DNA of 64,000 nt from an uncultured Alistipes sp. (GTDB lineage: Bacteria > Bacteroidota > Bacteroidia > Bacteroidales > Rikenellaceae). Under the pieces are notes generated by a model. The model ran no database searches, was not told the origin of the DNA, and worked only from the letters and a program-made list of their open reading frames with translations. Positions 62,769 to 64,000 of this stretch are shown one piece after another. The position numbers and the translations under genes were made by a program. Positions within the stretch are counted from its first letter, which is position 1. The number at the start of each line of letters is the position of its first letter. The stretch covers positions 124,001-188,000 of the forward strand of contig CAJUMU010000002.1 in the NCBI GenBank assembly GCA_910587675.1, written 5' to 3'.

Positions 62769-63917
62769 TTATTCGAAGTCGGGAATGTCGGCGACGCTCG
62801 TTCCCATCGGACATATCGTGTAGTTTATATTCAGCGTGTTGGATGCCGAACGTATCTCGTAACGGTAGATGTGGTTGCGCAGCAGCGCGCCCAATCGCTT
62901 GGTGGGTTTGCCGTCGGCGTATTCGTCCACCTCCATATTGTAATCTTTCGATGTCGGGTTCGCGCCCGAATCCCTGACCGTCAGGTTTATGACGGCGCGG
63001 TTCGCCGTGAGGTCCGCTTCGGTGACATATGCCGAGTAAACCGTGCGAGTCTCGTCGCCGACGGTTTTCGTCTCGGCGAAGAATTTGAGCCCGTCGGCGG
63101 TCGCGGGAGCGTCGGGCAGGGTAGGCGCGCCGACCTGCGTATCCTCCTTGTTCCAGTCGGGGTTGGCTGTCGCGTCGGGAATCAGGCGGCCGACGGCGTT
63201 GTAGTTCGACAGGGTGATGTCGGACGCGAGTTCGACGCCGTCGGGCAGAGCGTCCGCCACTTCGATCTTCGCCACGGCGCGGAGCATCTTTATCTCGCCG
63301 AGGTCGAGGTCGTAACGCTCCTTGTCGATGGCGTTCTGCGTGGCTGCGCTCAATAGGGCTACGCCCGAGCATCCGTACATCGGGATGGCTTTGCCCGCTC
63401 CGTCGGGTTGCCAGCCGTCGTTCGGCAGCGTGAAGTTCCATGTCGTCCCGTCGCGGTACATATCGCTCAGGAACGTATGGCCGAGAATGAATCTGTCGTA
63501 CACTGCGGCCGCGGCCATGCTTTTGCAGTTGGCGATCACCGCCACCTGAATCCTGTCGGCCGACGTCTCGCCCAGCACGCCCGTCACTTCGTATCCCGAC
63601 TCTTGTCGGCTGATAATCGCGCTCGACGGTTCGAACCGCTGTATCAAACGCCCGTAACCGTCGAATACCAGCACCGCGAAGTCGTTGCCCTCGATGTTTA
63701 TGCGGTCTTCGGCATCCGTGGCCTCCTCGATGTCGTCTCCTTCGGCGCGGGTGGTTCGCGTCGCGGCTTTTTGGGTGGTTATGCGCAGGTTCAGCACATA
63801 CTGTTCCGCCTGCCCGAACGGCGGACAAACGGTCTGGTCATCGTTCACGCACGAGGTCGTGACGAGGGCGAGGAGCAGCGCGACGGGTCGCAATATGTAT
63901 GAAATGCTTGATCTCAT
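62769..63917 (-). CDS. FimB/Mfa2-like fimbrial lipoprotein
   Basis: A 382-residue exported lipoprotein (lipobox Cys23, VTTSC). After RITTQKAATRTTRAEGDDIEEATDAEDRI, cited by position near residues 50-78, it follows the pattern FAVLVFDGYGRLIQRF and later the C-terminal RNHIYRYEIRSASNTLNINYTI, cited near residues 342-363. Both are typical of Mfa-like fimbrillin and anchor proteins. In Bacteroidales these are exported as lipoproteins, cleaved by an Arg protease and assembled by strand exchange. The Arg-rich start (TRTTRAEGD) is a plausible cleavage site. Whether it is the shaft or the anchor protein is uncertain. Confidence 0.75.
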   Translation of the reverse strand: MRSSISYILRPVALLLALVTTSCVNDDQTVCPPFGQAEQYVLNLRITTQKAATRTTRAEGDDIEEATDAEDRINIEGNDFAVLVFDGYGRLIQRFEPSSAIISRQESGYEVTGVLGETSADRIQVAVIANCKSMAAAAVYDRFILGHTFLSDMYRDGTTWNFTLPNDGWQPDGAGKAIPMYGCSGVALLSAATQNAIDKERYDLDLGEIKMLRAVAKIEVADALPDGVELASDITLSNYNAVGRLIPDATANPDWNKEDTQVGAPTLPDAPATADGLKFFAETKTVGDETRTVYSAYVTEADLTANRAVINLTVRDSGANPTSKDYNMEVDEYADGKPTKRLGALLRNHIYRYEIRSASNTLNINYTICPMGTSVADIPDFE

Positions 63918-63932
63918 GGTAAACTGTTATCG

Positions 63933-64000
63933 TTATAAGTCGGAACTTTGTCTCATCACGTGCCAAGAGTTGATCCATATACCGCCTTTGGCGTACCAAC
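63933..64000 (-). CDS. C-terminal end of an upstream gene (partial)
   Basis: One minus-strand frame ends with TAA at 63935-63933 and reads WYAKGGIWINSWHVMRQSSDL up to that stop. It lies 15 bases before the FimB/Mfa2-like gene, so it is probably the end of the previous gene of that operon. Too little is present to name it. Confidence 0.4.
   Translation of the reverse strand, partial: WYAKGGIWINSWHVMRQSSDL

Noticed and set aside
1..64000. CRISPR arrays, insertion sequences or prophage genes
   Set aside because: I saw no regular spaced repeats, transposase or phage structural genes. The two recombinase-derived genes lie in surface-gene contexts without other mobile-element genes.

Overview
The window is a chromosomal segment of a Bacteroidales bacterium, most likely Alistipes or a close Rikenellaceae relative. 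Supporting signs are two SusC/SusD pairs, an UpxY-type capsule antiterminator, FimA/Mfa-like fimbrial lipoproteins, a bacterial V-type ATPase operon with a DUF2764-type subunit, the futalosine menaquinone gene mqnC, and promoters of the Bacteroides form (TTTG, about 20 nt, TAnnTTTG). Most of it is GC-rich. An AT-rich stretch from about 9.35 to 13.8 kb inside the polysaccharide cluster looks acquired. The genus is inferred; no rRNA gene is present to fix it.

Layout. 1-2785 (minus): an exported sugar-phosphate isomerase-like protein (cut by the window edge), serine ammonia-lyase and inorganic pyrophosphatase. 3069-19294 (plus): a surface polysaccharide cluster headed by an unusual protein that joins a catalytically dead tyrosine recombinase to an UpxY/NusG antiterminator. 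Then come a flippase, an O-acyltransferase broken at a G10 tract, glycosyltransferases, an EpsG-type polymerase, a beta-propeller protein, UDP-glucose dehydrogenase, the lipid-linked GlcNAc epimerase Gnu, and the GDP-mannose to GDP-fucose pair Gmd/Fcl. 19.4-20.5 kb: tRNA-Asp and a GH16 glucanase (minus). 20738-28267: a V-ATPase operon (E, DUF2764, A, B, D, I, K) whose K subunit carries Na+-type ligands. 28.3-42.6 kb: housekeeping genes (glutaminyl cyclase, Hcy methyltransferase, M20 peptidase, RNase R, MqnC, trigger factor, ClpP/ClpX, transketolase, Hpt, QueE, DivIC/FtsB-like). 43.2-48.2 kb: SusC/SusD pair 1. 48.3-52.1 kb (minus): tRNA-Arg, a TlpA-like lipoprotein, a uracil-DNA glycosylase-fold protein, two GNATs and a YitT protein. 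52.7-57.8 kb: SusC/SusD pair 2, with the SusC signal-peptide region out of frame at a C9 tract. 58.0-59.3 kb: an intact tyrosine recombinase. 59.3-64.0 kb (minus): fimbrial-type lipoproteins.

The main theme is variable surface display. Three long G/C homopolymers sit exactly where slippage could switch a surface gene: inside the capsule acyltransferase ORF (G10), in the promoter spacer of susC 1 (G9), and in the signal-peptide region of susC 2 (C9). The two coding tracts are one base away from an intact protein. The capsule cluster itself appears to be governed by the recombinase-antiterminator fusion, the strongest candidate here for something undescribed. It retains the fold regions of a recombinase, but a hand comparison with the intact recombinase 55 kb away suggests the catalytic residues are lost.
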